Shown here: piece by piece, positions 1 through 12,496 of the stretch
How the letters are laid out: each line of letters starts with the position of its first letter
Position numbering within the stretch: position 1 is the stretch's first letter
Assembly: GCF_030272615.1 (NCBI RefSeq)
Contig: NC_081411.1
Span: 184,799,449 to 184,863,448, forward strand
From: Cryptomeria japonica
Lineage: Eukaryota > Streptophyta > Pinopsida > Cupressales > Cupressaceae
DNA: 64,000 nt
Reading direction: 5' to 3'
Made by a program: the position numbers and the translations under genes
The notes under the pieces: generated by a model
The model's database searches: none
Seen by the model: only the letters and a program-made list of their open reading frames with translations
Told to the model about the DNA's origin: nothing

Positions 1-19
1 GGACCATTGTCCACATATA

Positions 20-640
20 ATATTAATTTGTTGTGGTAGTGGACGAGAATCATATATCTTTAAACAAATTTTTGAAAAAGTTATTTAGAATGAGGATTCA
101 AGAGTTTCCTATCCATTTTGTCATTTGTGCTATACCAACCTCTCAATTATCTAGATGATGCAAAGAAGTAACTACAATAATGAGACCAACTTTGCTATCA
201 TGGCATAGGAAGTAGGATAGTTTGAATATTTAAATTCAATTGGACTCTTCTCATAGTCTAAATTATAGTTTGTTAGTGATTGAGATCTTGTATGTGTTAG
301 ACATTTTAAGCAACCATTTCAACTTAAGCTTGAATTTGTATCTACAAACAAGAGATAGGACTAATCTTCTGGGAAATAGAAAATTAATAATAATATTAAA
401 TATTAGAAATAGTACCATTCCAAGTCATCCATAAATAATATAAATAAAATTTTAATTTAAAAATACTAGAGTGTAGAAAAACATGTAGGTGATTAGGTTA
501 GCGATCCTCTAGATAGATAAGTCTAGGTGGAAACATGGGAAAATATCACAAATCCATTCCAAAATATTTAGGGTATGAGGATACATCAAAAACTAGTTTT
601 TAAATTTGAGCTTATGAAAGGATGGGTATGTAGGTGTAAT
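20..640. repeat. Diverged dispersed repeat, copy 1
   Basis: This stretch aligns along its length, with many substitutions and small indels, to 12840-13530 in the same orientation. Shared landmarks are cataggaagtag, gtagaaaaacatgta, ataagtctaggtgg and gatgggtatgta. No coding sequence is recognisable; the short ORF at 240-434 is not conserved in the other copy. Similarity stops at about 640, where an LTR-like sequence begins. The family is not known to me. Confidence 0.7.
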
Positions 641-1450
641 GTCATAAATTGTATCCCTATACAATTCTTATCCACACTTCGGCCTCACTTTGTTGTTTGG
701 GCCTTCCGTTCCTTGATCCTACTTGATTTTTACTCACACCGGCTTGCAACCTAATTTCCTAGACAAGGGCGCCCTAGACGCTTGTGTCCTAGGATAGTGG
801 CACTCGGAGTGTCATTCTCTTTACAAAAGGGGCCTAAATTTTGGTCCTGACAACAGTCACAAAATATGGGTAGGAATTCCTATCCCATGTCATCCTCTCT
901 AAAAAATCTAAACATGTTTGATGTAGTGGGGTATAAAATCAATCCTTAGCCCTTGATTTGAAGAAGTCTATTTATCCTCTCTACATGATTCAAGATCAAA
1001 TTCAATTAAATTTCAAGTGAGAAATAAATCAAACATATTTAAGACTTTGAAGGTGAGGTCAAGTATTCATGATTCAAACATAGAAGATGGCATCCGAGAT
1101 CAAGATTCTATGAAGAAATTTTACATCCTATGTGATAACATCAACTTTGTATGAAGACTTTAAAGCTAGAATTATCAAGGTATACAATTTCAATTTTAGC
1201 ATTTCAATTGAGATGTAGCTATTGCCCTCAAAAGGAATGCTTTACATTTCCATTACATTTCAAATTCAATTTCAATAAAAGAGTTAATTCCAAACCTTGA
1301 GTTTGACTCAGGAAAACCCCTATTCCATAACATCATTCTTCTCTATTTGTGTCCAGGTGATAGGTTCTACAACTATAAATATGGAATCCAATAGAGTAGA
1401 AAATTTGATAAAATCTAGCTTTTGGAGGTGCAAAAAGTGAAGGAAAAATT
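641..1450 (+). mobile_element. LTR remnant, plus orientation (TGTAGCATCGTAAATTG family)
   Basis: Starts tgtcataaattgtatcc, a diverged form of the LTR start TGTAGCATCGTAAATTG found on the minus strand at 24146, 35603, 42452 and 48753. Similarity to the reverse complement of 23340-24146 continues through a TATA-like ggtataaaatc near 930 and a shared stretch containing gttaattccaaacct near 1285. The right end is not resolved. No partner LTR or coding region is adjacent, so this is a solo LTR or a truncated element. Confidence 0.6.
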
Positions 1451-2229
1451 TGGATTGAGCTATAGTGTCTAATGAATTTATATCATTTTTTTTGGGCTAT
1501 ATTTTCACCAGCATTCTGATTGCATATCGATAAAAGGGAGAATGGTTGAGGTGGAATATAAGTATATATTGATGCATGTTTTGTGGAAACAAAAGGGATA
1601 TTTGTTGAGGTAGAATATAAGTACATTTATTGATCTAGGAATAGCCCCATTATTAACATGGCTAAAATTACCATTTTGTGTAGTGATAGCCATTATGGGT
1701 GATGTGTATGTAGGGAAATTGTCTATTGATGTAGGGATAGGGATTGATATCTCACTAATATCCAAGCACTTCCAAGTGTGAAAATATTAGTCAAGTGTGC
1801 TTGGCACCCTAGACACGAAGATGTTCTTGTTAGCTAAAAATTTAGATTTTAGATTGGGATGCATGCTGTAGATCAATCTCTTTGAATTTGGACCAAAAAG
1901 TATTAGCAACATATGCACATTGTCAAAAAAATAGGGTTTTAACCTATTGAAAGTCTAGAACTATATGTCTTAGTCTTCTCTACAAAATTCCACAACTTTT
2001 GGATATAGGATTTGTAACCTACATACAAAAAAGAGGGAAAATATTAGGTTGTATAGAATCTTTCCTAAGTCAAACCATGTGGAAGTATTTCCATTTTCAC
2101 TACAAAGTTTTTCGATAAAAGAGAGCTTACCCTTCGTAGGGAAAATACTAAAAACCTTGCAAAAATAATTCAGCTGACAAATGATATGTTGATATGAAAC
2201 TCTCATTGAAGCCTCACATGAATCTTGAT
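1451..2229. other. Non-coding stretch, nothing recognised
   Basis: AT-rich sequence with only short unconserved ORFs on the minus strand (1505-1765, 1970-2206). There is no recognisable protein similarity or repeat structure. Confidence 0.6.
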
Positions 2230-2745
2230 GTTTATTGGGAGGTGTTAATGCACACCTTTATTCATAGAAGAGCAAATACCTTGATCATGATTGTTGAACT
2301 TCAATGCTTGAATTTATATTTCTCCTTAATTGCATTGAAGATGCTTAATTAAATGCTTAAATTGAATTGAGAGGAAAGCTAAATTGATTAGATGTAGGAG
2401 ATAAAAGGTTCAAATGAGGGAGAGAGTTTTATTTATACATAAATTACATATTTTTTCTTTGAATGTTGAAGAATTATTACATCGGGGGGAGGGGGGGGGA
2501 ATTCCTACTCCTTATTTTCTTAATTATTTGGAGTTCAAATTTGGGACCAAGTTGATTGGACTATGGTGTTAGGCAACCTATTATAGCATAGCTATTTCAG
2601 ATGGGATAAAGGTTAGTGAGCATGATATTATGTGAGGCTTCCAAAAATAGTCATGTATTGAGCACAATAAGATGTGAAAAAGAGGCACGAGGAACAACCA
2701 CAAAAGTGAGCCTAAAATGAGTTTAGAACGATATTGGGATGCAAT
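2230..2745 (-). mobile_element. Strongly diverged LTR remnant
   Basis: Resembles the minus-strand LTR at 23600-24146: it shares the order 'tgcttgaat... cttctcctt... gatgcttaatta... aaatgaggg... tttatacc-like', then a stretch near 2735 resembling the 'ggatacaatttac' LTR terminus. Similarity is patchy. A G-rich tract interrupted by one A lies at 2483-2499. Confidence 0.4.
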
Positions 2746-4105
2746 TTACAAGACTAAAATAATAATTTTATTTATCTAGGAGTTTAAAATCATTTTCAAT
2801 GCATTCATTTTATGTAGGTGTTATACTCACAATGTCCTAAAAGCCATATTTCCTTGAAGATTTTTACCAAAATGTTATTCTATGAAGGATATGCTACCTC
2901 ATTTTGTACATGTCTACTAGAGCATTTTCAAATACATCATATAATAAAAATACCCATTATTTTACACTTTTGTAATGCATACATGTATAATAAGGCATTT
3001 GCAACCACAATCTCTAAAAAAATCTTGTTTTATATCTATTTCAATGGATGTCCATACATTGTCCCAAGTTTCTTTTCTCTTGTTGATGGGGCTATTTATG
3101 CACCACTCTCCTATTTCTTGATTTGAGTATCTTTTTAAAGAGGCAAGCCCCATATATGTATTAAAATGTATAGCATGCACAAGAAAATACAAAGCTTCAT
3201 ATTTCTCTATCTGATAGCCCACATCTAGCAATATATAGAGTACTATTTACATACGTATGTCCTTAAAATGTAGCCATACCCATTCCTAGTGCATGCACTG
3301 CAAAATTCTAAGAAATGGAGGAAAATATTGCATTATGCATAAACTAATTAAAAAGAATCTATCCACCAAGTAAAATGCAATGAAACTTTGACCCGCCAAA
3401 TCAATTGGAAACTATAGCTTCAAGCATTGAATAAAACAAAAATCTATGACCCTCCTCTCAAGATCAGTGTGGGAAGCTGGTTTTTTACTGAACTTCCTTA
3501 AAAAAATGTGGAACATAATTCAATATAGAATTTTATTTTTTGGAGAAACTCCAAATAAATATAGAGTTATCAGGACTTGGATGAAATAAGTATTCTAAAT
3601 ACTTTTCTTTTTTCCAACTTGGGCATGCTTTGAATTAAGCTGGAGAAACTCATAAAGAGGAAAACTATGTACAAGATATCTCCAAATAAATTGTAGTTTC
3701 TTTTGTGTTTTATGAGTTTATCAAGGATTTATAATTTTATAATTTTATTTTCAAATAAAGTGGAGCGTCTTTGATATTTTATGACTTTATCTAGAGTTTA
3801 TAGCTTTCTAATTAATATTTTAATTATATAAATAAAATATCATTCAGCTTAATATAAGAATTTTAAAATAAATACATGAGAAATTCTGGTGAATTTAGAA
3901 CACTTGCACAAGATTGACTTAAATTTGTTTTATTAACCATTTTAATTTTTATTTCTATTCAACTTGTAAACAATCAACAAAAAATGTATTCAAAGTAATC
4001 AATTTCTTAAGCTAATCATTTTCATTATTTCATCTCTTTTATTATATTCTGATTTTTAATTTAATTAATAAATGATCCCTGCATAACAAGAATTGGCTAT
4101 CATGA
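2746..4105. other. Non-coding stretch, nothing recognised
   Basis: AT-rich DNA, with overlapping short ORFs on opposite strands around 2818-3231 that show no protein family signature. I see no repeat family or RNA gene here. Confidence 0.6.
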
Positions 4106-4591
4106 AAGCTTATTGCGAACATTCACACCATTTTGCTGTTGTTGGAGTAGAACCTGCACAACATTACAGAAACCTCCCTGAGCAGCCAAATGCAACGCAG
4201 TATTTCCTTGGGCATTGGTAGTCTTCAGAAGTTCACGATTGAGCTGCAGGAGCTTTCAATGAATGGTAGATTTCCTACACTGGCTGCCACATGAAGAAGA
4301 GTATTTCTGCTTCCGGGTGTAGTACTATTGAGAGCTGCTACAAGTTTACATCTCCCAATTTCTTTTCCAGGGCATACTGCGGCATTGTACGTATCGCGAT
4401 CGATCCCTTCGCTGTGCTGTCCACGTTCAGTTGCCATGGAAGATTTCTGCAAATTTCAGGAAAAATGATATTTAAACAGACATAAACCTCGAATGGAGGA
4501 AAATGTTATCCTAGTACTTTGCGTTACTGAAAATATATTTAAAAGTAAGATATATATCAGATTAATTACATTTAACGATAAGTATCAAGCA
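4106..4591 (-). pseudogene. Truncated 5' copy of the ankyrin-PGG gene
   Basis: Nearly identical to 63111-63571, the first exon and 5' flank of the intact ankyrin gene. It retains the MQKSSMATERGQH start (from 4452) and about 70 codons. A single-base deletion (ctttcaatg near 4255 versus cttttcaatg in the gene) then shifts the frame, and the copy stops at about 4106, mid-exon. The flank upstream of the start codon carries about 32 extra bases (near 4466-4497) absent from the intact gene. The LINE begins immediately at 4592, so the element inserted into the copied 5' flank. The copy cannot make a functional protein; I infer a partial locus duplication. Confidence 0.9.
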
Positions 4592-6959
4592 TAAAGAGAC
4601 ATATTACCAAAGTTGACTGAGAATTATAGTTCCAGAGTAACACCACATAAGGGGAGATGATTACAAAACTTACACCATAATATACAAGCAAAAAGATCAA
4701 AATAAAGAGACATAACAGACTATGAGTAAGAAATTTCAGAGTTTGGAGAAGAGTTGGCTCCCGCTGGTAGGATCCAAGCCACCCAGCTCATATCTCCATC
4801 TTGCCATACTTCCATACGGCCGTCAAGAATGTCCTACTTGTGAGGGTGTGAGGTGTTCAGGTGTATCAGATCAGCTTCCTCCCGAGAAATCTCCATATGC
4901 AGCTATCTACAGTCCATCTGTTTCATGAAGGCCATTAGTGCTTGCTCAAAAGCCGCCTTTCCTAGTTCATCTCTTTCCCATGTGAATCCGTGGGATAGCT
5001 CTCTGATGTAGATAGTGGTGGCACCCTCCTTTATCCATTTATCAAACTTATCTGAATCTAGCTTTATAACTATAGTGACTTGCATTGAGACAGTATGAAA
5101 GATGAGTCTCCTAAGAGACTCAGTGAGGTGCTTGGTGCTGTTATTAAAGACATCATCATTACGATATTTCCAAATGAGCCAAAGAATTTCTAAAGGTAAA
5201 CAAGACCAGAAGATATTTGTAGTTTTCCTACAGCCCTTAATGTAGCCTAAAACAACATTAATGATTTCAACACATTTAGACCAAACAAGTTCCAAATTTC
5301 CTTGGCAAAATGACAGACAAAAAAAATATGTTTCACAGTCTCTAGAATCCTACAAATTTGCAATTTAGGTAGTTACCCTCCTTGTCCTTAATCGAGAGTT
5401 TATTTAACAACATTCTCCATCCAAAGAACAGTTTTTTTGGTTCATTTGGAGTCATCCAAAATTTACCTAATCTATCTTTCCAAACCCCAGGCCTCCAGTT
5501 TAGCTCCCAACATTTATTAAGGTGAAGAAAAATGGTATCTGCCTCAATGAGGGATGCATAAATGTTTTTGGCTTTAAGTGAGGAAAGTGGTGTGCCATCA
5601 ACCCAACTAAGCCTAGAGAAGGAGAAGAGGGGGGGAGAAAGGTGAGGTGGGGGAAGAGCTTTTGCTAGGACCATCTTAAGGATGTTATAGGTTCTGCTTT
5701 GGGATAATGGAATAGAGAAGGAAAGTTGCAAATCTTCCCAAGATCTAAGTTGGCCATTCACTAGAATCTGTTCAAAATACTTGATTCCCATATTGTGCCA
5801 CTTAAGTGCAGAACAACCTTGAAGAGATGCTAATGGTTTTCCATTATGTATCAGGTTCCACCAGATAGATCTATCACTAGTGACCTGATTCAGTCTATTT
5901 CCTTTAAGATTGTACTTTACCAATTGTTTCACCTATTCCCAGACCTTCCATAAGGACTTGAAGACTCTTGAACCAGCTGGGGCTATATCTATTTGGCCAA
6001 GAAGAAGGTCAATCATGGGAAGGTCTTTCCACTTCTTGGCTTTTTTTGGAATTGAGGATAATATATTGTTCCTTATTAGGACTTTCCATGGCTCCTCACC
6101 ATCCATGGCTTTAAGGATCCATTTGGAGGTGAGTGCTATCCCTTGTGTTCTAAGATCTTTTAGCCCCATCCCACCATACAGTTTGTGCATAGTACACCAT
6201 TCCCATTTCACTGCATGTTGTTTCCTAGTGCCTTTACCATCTAACCAGAGAAATTCCCTTATCTGTTTTTGGATATGGTTATATTGATAGTTCTTGAAGA
6301 GCTAGGCAGCGGAGAAATAGATATTATATGATGCCAAGATCTTTTGACAGACCTGAAATCTACCAGCCAGAGATAGATAGTTCCTATTCCATTTAGAGAA
6401 TTTCTTCTCTATCTTATTCCTTACCCATTCCCACATTTCTTTTAGATTTTGGATGAAGGAGAAGGGGATACCTAGATATTTAACCATATGGGAAGGACCC
6501 AACCAATTGAGAGAAAAATTTGAGAGCAAGTCCAAAGGGCTGTCCTCCCAGCCAAGTAGGTTAGATTTGTGCATAGGTATCTTACTTCCAGAGGCAAGGC
6601 AAAAAACATTTATATTTTCTAGCAGGGCGATGAGGTTATCTTCATCAAGTTTGATTAACATTGTAGTATCATCAACAAATTGGATATTACACATTTATTT
6701 TTTATTAGGTAAGGATATGCCCTTAACAGGAGGAGTGACAGAGGAGTCTCTGAGTAAATAGAACATTGCATCAGCAGCTATAACAAATAATGCAAGGGCT
6801 AGAGGGCATCCTTACTTTATTGACCTTGATAGTACAAATTTGGGGGATCTCATTCCATTCACTTTGACTAAGGCATTAGCATCACTTAATAGTGTTTTGA
6901 CCAATTTACAGAACCCGGAGGGAAATCCTAGAGTCTAGAGCATCTGCATAATATAGTCC

Positions 6960-8319
6960 TGTAGACATCTAAAAATGGTCAACGCTTGTGGAGTCATACT
7001 TTAACATTTGTGCATTGCCTTATTTTAGGGATTTTATGTTGCATTAACATTTCTTCTATGTTGCGCACTTAGTCTTTATCATTTGTGAGCATCGAGTCCT
7101 TCTTCTGCATTCCTCATTTTTCTCGCTTTTGAATTAGGTTTTATCGATAGCAATCATCAGTCATGATTTTGGTCAATCTTATCCTGTCGCATCATGGTGT
7201 GGGCTCATTTATCATCATTTTGGACATCATCAATACTAATCGATGATAGAATTAGGGTTTTGTCCTCTTGTCAATCTTGTCATTTTGTGATTGATTCGTC
7301 ATCGATTCTTGTCCTTTTCAATCATGTCAATTTGGATCAATTAGTCATTGTTCCTTGTCAATTGGCACCTATCAATTTGATCTCCTTGTCAATCTTGGTC
7401 AATTTGTCATCATTTTTTGTCAACCAATCTCAATCATTTATCAACATTGGTCCTTTGTCAATCAAAATCATGGTCGAACCTACATTAATTTATTGTTGTC
7501 TTGATCTAATTCCTTGTCCTCTTATTTCTAGGGTTTTATGATTTGTTCATTTAATCCTTTTCTTCTTCTTGGTGGGTTAAATAAATATATTTATTTAGTC
7601 CTAGGTCTTTTTCATGAATTAATTAATGGATGAAAACCTATTAATTAATTCACCTAATTCATATTTCATACTTTTCCTCAATTTTTCCAATTTACTAATT
7701 TCTCCTAATTCCTAATTTCTATTTCTCCTAGTTTCTTCAATTTTTCTAATATTTCCCCTAATTTCATGGGAATTGCATTTCAATTTTGTCAAAATTTGTC
7801 ATAATTTGTCAATCAATCAATCTTGCATGTCAATTTTGTCATAATTTGTCAATCAATCAATCTTGCATAGAAAATGTCAATTTTGTCATAATTTGTCATA
7901 TTTGTCATTCTTGATTTGAAATTTCCTTTCAAATCTCTTCATGCTAATCTTGTCATCTCTCCAATTTGTCTATAAATTGGATGATTTTCTTCAATCAAGG
8001 GATCTAGTCACATTTTCAGAGGAAAAACCATGCTTCTAGTATCCTTATGCTGCCATTTCATCTTGTCAATCTTGCTTTCATACTATGCTTTTGTACTTGT
8101 AGGTGAGATCCACAAACAAAGTAATTTGAAGGAGAAAGAAGAACAATGGAGAATTATGGAGGAGATATTCATGTTTGTAATGGTTTACATTTGGTTTGAT
8201 TATCTTGTCTTCATATCTCTATTGAGTGTAATTAGGATTTCTTATCATTGCAATCTAGTTTTTGTGGTTGAGCTAGTTTAACATCTATTGCTTTGATGAA
8301 TTCCAAATTCCTATCTACA
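6960..8319 (+). mobile_element. Solo LTR inserted in the LINE reverse transcriptase
   Basis: Begins TGTAGACATC and ends CCTATCTACA, giving a perfect TGTAGA/TCTACA terminal inverted repeat. The flanking 5 bp are agtcc (6955-6959) and cgtcc (8320-8324), a target duplication with one mismatch. Removing the interval plus one duplication restores a continuous LINE reading frame between motif A and the next RT block. A TATA-like tataaattgg at about 7971 fits a plus-strand LTR promoter. The element contains many ttgtca repeats and no protein-coding domain. The LTR-like piece at 24661 shares the TGTAGACACC start and the tataaattgg motif. Confidence 0.85.
7785..7900. repeat. Short tandem repeat in the solo LTR
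   Basis: About two and a half copies of a unit of roughly 46 bp built on 'caattttgtcataatttgtcaatcaatcaatcttgcat', here described by its landmarks ttttgtcataatttgtca and atcaatcaatcttgcat. Confidence 0.8.
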
Positions 8320-10176
8320 CGTCCCATTCAATTATGTCATAAGATTTCTTGAAGTCGATGAGTAACATGGCTCCATTATGTCTTGTTTCTCTTTCCCAAT
8401 GAAGTGATTCCCAACATGTGATTAAGTTCTCTAATATATATCATCCTTTGACAAACTCTGTTTGTGTATTACTGATAATCTTAGGTAGAATATTTTCCAA
8501 CCTGGTTGCTATCAATTTTGCTAATATCTTATATGAAACATTTAACAGTGTAATGGGTCTCCAATTTTTTACCAGGGTTCTATCTCCCTCTTTGGGAATG
8601 AGTTTAATCAATCCTTGGTTTATGTTTTCACCCAGGGATCCCTTATGAATAGCCTTAGAGTATAGCTCATGGAGATCATCTACAATCCAGTCAACATTAT
8701 CCTTGTAAAATTCTACTGGGAACCCATCAAGGCCAGGGGATTTGTCATTACTAAGGGCATCTATAGCCTCTTTGATTTCTACTTTGGAGATATCTCCTCC
8801 AAGGATCTTGCTATCTTCTTTATCAAGGAGTTTGGGCACTAAAGACATAATTAATTTCCTTGCATCTTCCTTTTCCTCCCTAACTAGTTCTACAGAAAAT
8901 AATTGTTTGTAATACTGAGCAAAACATTCTAAAATTTCATTTGGTTCAGAGAGGTTTTTATTGTTTTCCCATATAGAGTCTATATTCTCTCTTGCTTGTT
9001 TCATTTTGAGCATCTGGAAGAAGAACTTGGACCCCTAGATTCCTAAATCTAACCAGTTAAGGTTAGCTCTTGCTCTCCATCCTTTAATTTTTTGGTTTTG
9101 AAGCCTTCTAAGATCATTTTTGGCTCTGATTAGTTAATAAGTGAGTGATGCATTTTTCGGGTCTCGTTGAAGTTCGTATTCTGCCACTTGTAGTGTATTG
9201 TTCAATTGTATCTCAGATGCTCTGGTATCCTTAGCTTTCTTTTTACCTACCACTTGACAAAGAGAGGTCCAGGTTGCAATATTTTGGTTCCACCTTTCTA
9301 TGTTAGACAACTTGTTGTTTCCACATTTGTTATACATTCTGACCAGGTATATTGCACACTTAAGATCACCATCCTTTAGAAAGTTAGTGTTCATTCTAAA
9401 ATTCAAGTTAGGGTTAGGAAGGGCCATTTTTCTATTATTTATCTTAAGCCCAATCATGATGGGATGATGGTCAAATAATGTATATGGTATGACAGCATAC
9501 TGAACACCATCTTCATTTTTAATAATTTCAAAGAATTCCTTGTTGAAGTAAAATCTATCTGGCCTCCAATACACTCTCTTATTGTATTGTTGGTGGTTAC
9601 ACCAGGTGTACCATATTGAGTTGTGTTCACCTTTTTTACCTGCAATTGGGTCAAGCAACCTCAATTTATTGACCATCCTCTCCTAGTGAATCCTCTCCAC
9701 ACCTTTCCATTCCACCTTATTCCCTCCCTGTTTATCTTGTGCATTGAGTACCATATTAAAGTCTCCTCCTAAGAGCCAGGGGATGTCATCTAATTTTGCA
9801 ATCCATTTCCATATCTCCCCTCTTTCTGGGTAGTCATTAGAGGCATAGATTGAGCAGAGACCAAATGTCTTATTTTCATTTTGTAATATTACCCATACTG
9901 CCCTATCATAGGGGGATTGTCCCCATTTGAGAATCTTGTTCTTCCATTTCAAACTTAGTAAAATTGCAGCTCCACCCTTGCCCTTAGAGTGTTTGGTATA
10001 GAAGGGGATGTCTTCCCTCCATATGGATTTTAGCCCAATTTCTAGAGAGAATCCTACTGATTTTAATTCTTGGAGCATTAGGCAATCAATTTCCTTGTGC
10101 ATATTTAAGAATCTCTTGACCACATATTTCCTATTAGGGGCCTCTAATCCCCTGATGTTCCATGAGATGGTTTTCA

Positions 10177-12050
10177 TCATTGGGGGGTTGTTTCAGAGTT
10201 ATCCCCTAGGGCTTTAAACCCTTCAAAAAATTTGGGCCATTCCTCAGATTTAGAGAGGTGGCTGGCATCAAAGGCCATAGTTGATAGTGGTCTCCCTCTT
10301 TTTTTCCTGAGTTCAAAGAGCTGATCAAGTCCTAAGGAATCTTTCCTAGCTGAATTATCTTTATTAACTCTAGGAGATCTTTTCCTCCTTTTTTTTTGTG
10401 ATATTACTAAATAGTTCTTCTCCCCCACCATTGGTTTCAACCTCAAAGGTTCTAGGATCAGGGGAGAATATACTTTCCCTTTCAATACTGTTATTCACTA
10501 TTTCAGCCAACTGTAACCCTGGATCAGTAGCATGCCCTTTCTCAAGGGGTTGATCAGAAGGGGAAGTGACAGTCTCCACCTCCCCATTAGTGTTATCAGA
10601 GGTTTTTCTAGTAAGAATTATCTCTCCTCCTTCCTTAGCTTCCACTGGAATATTTTCCTTATGAGGGAAACTTGTGGGGGCATTTACATTAGCTTTAGGT
10701 CCAAGAGGGGAGTGACTAACCTTCTCGGTAGCACTAGTGGCAACCTGGGTACCACCATCTTCCCCTTCTATCAACTCTTGGAGGAAGGTATGGTACATGA
10801 TTCAATTTCCTTTTTTTGATTTAGTAATGCTAATTCCAGTTGTTTTCTATGCTTTGCAGCCAACTTTAGCTATTCAAGTACAATCTGCTGAGCATTTTGC
10901 CTCCTAGGTTCACCAGAAGGAAGGGAGATTTTGACCTTATCTAAATCCACTGCATCAGGTTCACTAGTGGCCTGATTAGCTTCTTTTAGTGCCAACTGGT
11001 ATTTGAGAATAGTTTCTGCAATTGAGGGAGGCGAAGTGGGTGGGCAGGGGGGTTAGGGGTTGAGTGAAGAGGGGAGAAGGATCAGATGAAGGTATAGTCT
11101 CAACAACCCTAGGTTGAGGGGAGGGGTCAAGGGGTGGGTTTGCAGAGGGGTTCTGACTTATTGGTTTCTTCCGACTCAGGATGGAGACAGGTTCTGGTGG
11201 AGGTCTTCTTGAAGGAGGTACCATTTTTCTTCACCAATAGAGGGAAATTCTTCAAGTAATGTCCACTTCTTCTACATCTATGGCATGCATTAATCCCTCC
11301 TAAATATTCTAGTGGGCATGAGAAGAGTTGGTTATCAATACAAATGTCAATACCAGAGGGGAGGGTTACTCCAGGGTTGAATGCAATGAGTACCCTCGCA
11401 TCAATGTGAGGTATAAGAGAGGCTGAGGAATCAATTTTTATAACCTTTCCAAGTGACTCCGTAATTTTAGAGATACAGGTCCACAAAAAAGGAGGGACAT
11501 TTTTAATAACTACCCATTTAGGGTTGGAGAGTGCCATTATTTCTTCATTAAAAGAAAATGGAGTCCATGGAACGGCCCTAAAATAGGCATTGCCTATAAT
11601 CCAGAATTATTTTTCAATAACTTTCCTTTGCATCTCATTATCATTAAAGAATATAAGAAATAAACCTTTTGTAACATTTTGTAAAATGAAAACTGAATTC
11701 CAAATTTAATAGACCAAGTACCCTGAAACCATTTATTGAGATATCGTGTATATGGCATTTTATCTACATCAAGGGCTACTAAAAAAATTGCAAAATCCCT
11801 AAGCCTAGCTATTTCCTTAGAAATACATTTAGTCATATAATAATTAGGTTTAATGATGACTCTCAGGGCCGAGGCCACCTCACCTTCTTCGCAACTTGCT
11901 GCTGCATCTTGTATTGCCTCTGGTTCAAACCTCACCTCGTCTGGAATGGTTGCTCAGAGCCCTTACACAGCTTCACTAAAAGTCTTTTTGCCATTAATGG
12001 GGGTTTTACGGGTATTATGCCCTTCACCATTGGTTTATCTCTCCATTAAT
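10177..12050 (-). pseudogene. LINE ORF1: gag-like RNA-binding protein pseudogene
   Basis: The N-terminal part (about 11594-12050) and the next piece (11127-11537) resemble the DUF4283 domain of plant LINE ORF1 proteins, ending in a CCHC-type knuckle, CHRCRRSGHYLKN (cysteine C-terminal position altered), near 11275. A proline-rich linker (10976-11224) and a charged C-terminal region (10177-10798) follow. The reading frame changes near 11590, near 11200 and at the A-rich run at 10388-10396, so the ORF is broken. The final frame ends with TGA overlapping the ORF2 ATG (bases 10177-10180). ORF1 proteins coat the element RNA; this copy is presumed non-functional. Confidence 0.8.
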
Positions 12051-12125
12051 GAAGGCACGAACAAAGTTAATGCGGGGACATCCAACTAGTTTGTGTGCCT
12101 TGGTTGCAGAGCTCCCTCTCTCGCT

Positions 12126-12496
12126 TATGATCTATAACACCATTATTTATTTATTTATTAATTAGATTACTATTGTTTTAGTATAAGAAGGAAAAATTAT
12201 ATTTAATAATTTGAATTCATGAAAAAAATGTCTTAATAACTTACATGAATAAATTCCCCCCACACATAAGAACTTGCATTAATGGAAAAGAATAAAGTGT
12301 AAGCATTACATTGCTTAAAATAATGAGCGATTGAAGTGTGTTGATTGCAATGATGGGTATGTTTAGTAAGGTGGTGAAGTGTTCAATTTTAAACCAATTT
12401 TCCTTGAACAACTAGTTTCGTATGAAGTTTCAATTCTTTTATTGGAAATGATTTTAATATTAAAATCATAAAATTTTCGTAGTCCATTATGATTTG
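12126..12496. other. Non-coding stretch, nothing recognised
   Basis: AT-rich sequence to the right of the LINE 5' end. I looked here for the continuation of the ankyrin 5' flank (expected if the LINE made a simple insertion) and did not find a convincing match. Confidence 0.5.

Larger units (their letters stand above)
4903..10180 (-). pseudogene. LINE ORF2: endonuclease-reverse transcriptase pseudogene
   Basis: In full-length LINEs this protein nicks the target and reverse transcribes the element RNA. The N-terminal part shows apurinic-type endonuclease motifs: SWNIRGL just after the start at 10180, LQELK, GGDFN near 9760 and FDHHP near 9470. The RT region follows: LLIDFKKSYD (motif A, about 8335-8365), GCPLALALF (near 6810) and FVDDT (6665-6679) carrying the catalytic aspartate pair. 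A zf-RVT-like C-terminal region lies near 5300-5400, across a frameshift. In-frame stops occur at about 9683, 9134 and 9040, and just past 8441. The frame is otherwise long and open, suggesting fairly recent inactivation. RT motifs A and the later motifs are physically separated by the solo LTR at 6960-8319. Confidence 0.92.
4592..12125 (-). mobile_element. LINE (non-LTR retrotransposon), degraded, with nested solo LTR
   Basis: Reading the minus strand from about 12125: ORF1 with a DUF4283-like region and CCHC knuckle, then ORF2 with AP-type endonuclease, reverse transcriptase and zf-RVT-like region, then about 300 bp of 3' UTR to 4592, where the ankyrin fragment begins. Domain order is that of plant L1-type LINEs. 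Without the nested solo LTR (6960-8319) the element is about 6.2 kb, close to full length. No clear poly-A tract or matching target duplication is visible, so both ends are approximate. Several stops and frameshifts make it inactive. Confidence 0.9.

Noticed and set aside
7780-7900. Regular short repeats resembling an array
   Set aside because: The units are contiguous AT-rich tandem repeats within an LTR, without unique spacers; not a CRISPR array.
4592-12300. Ankyrin 5' flank continuing on the right side of the LINE
   Set aside because: Short shared strings such as agatta and tataagaag near 12160-12190 are too weak to count as homology.
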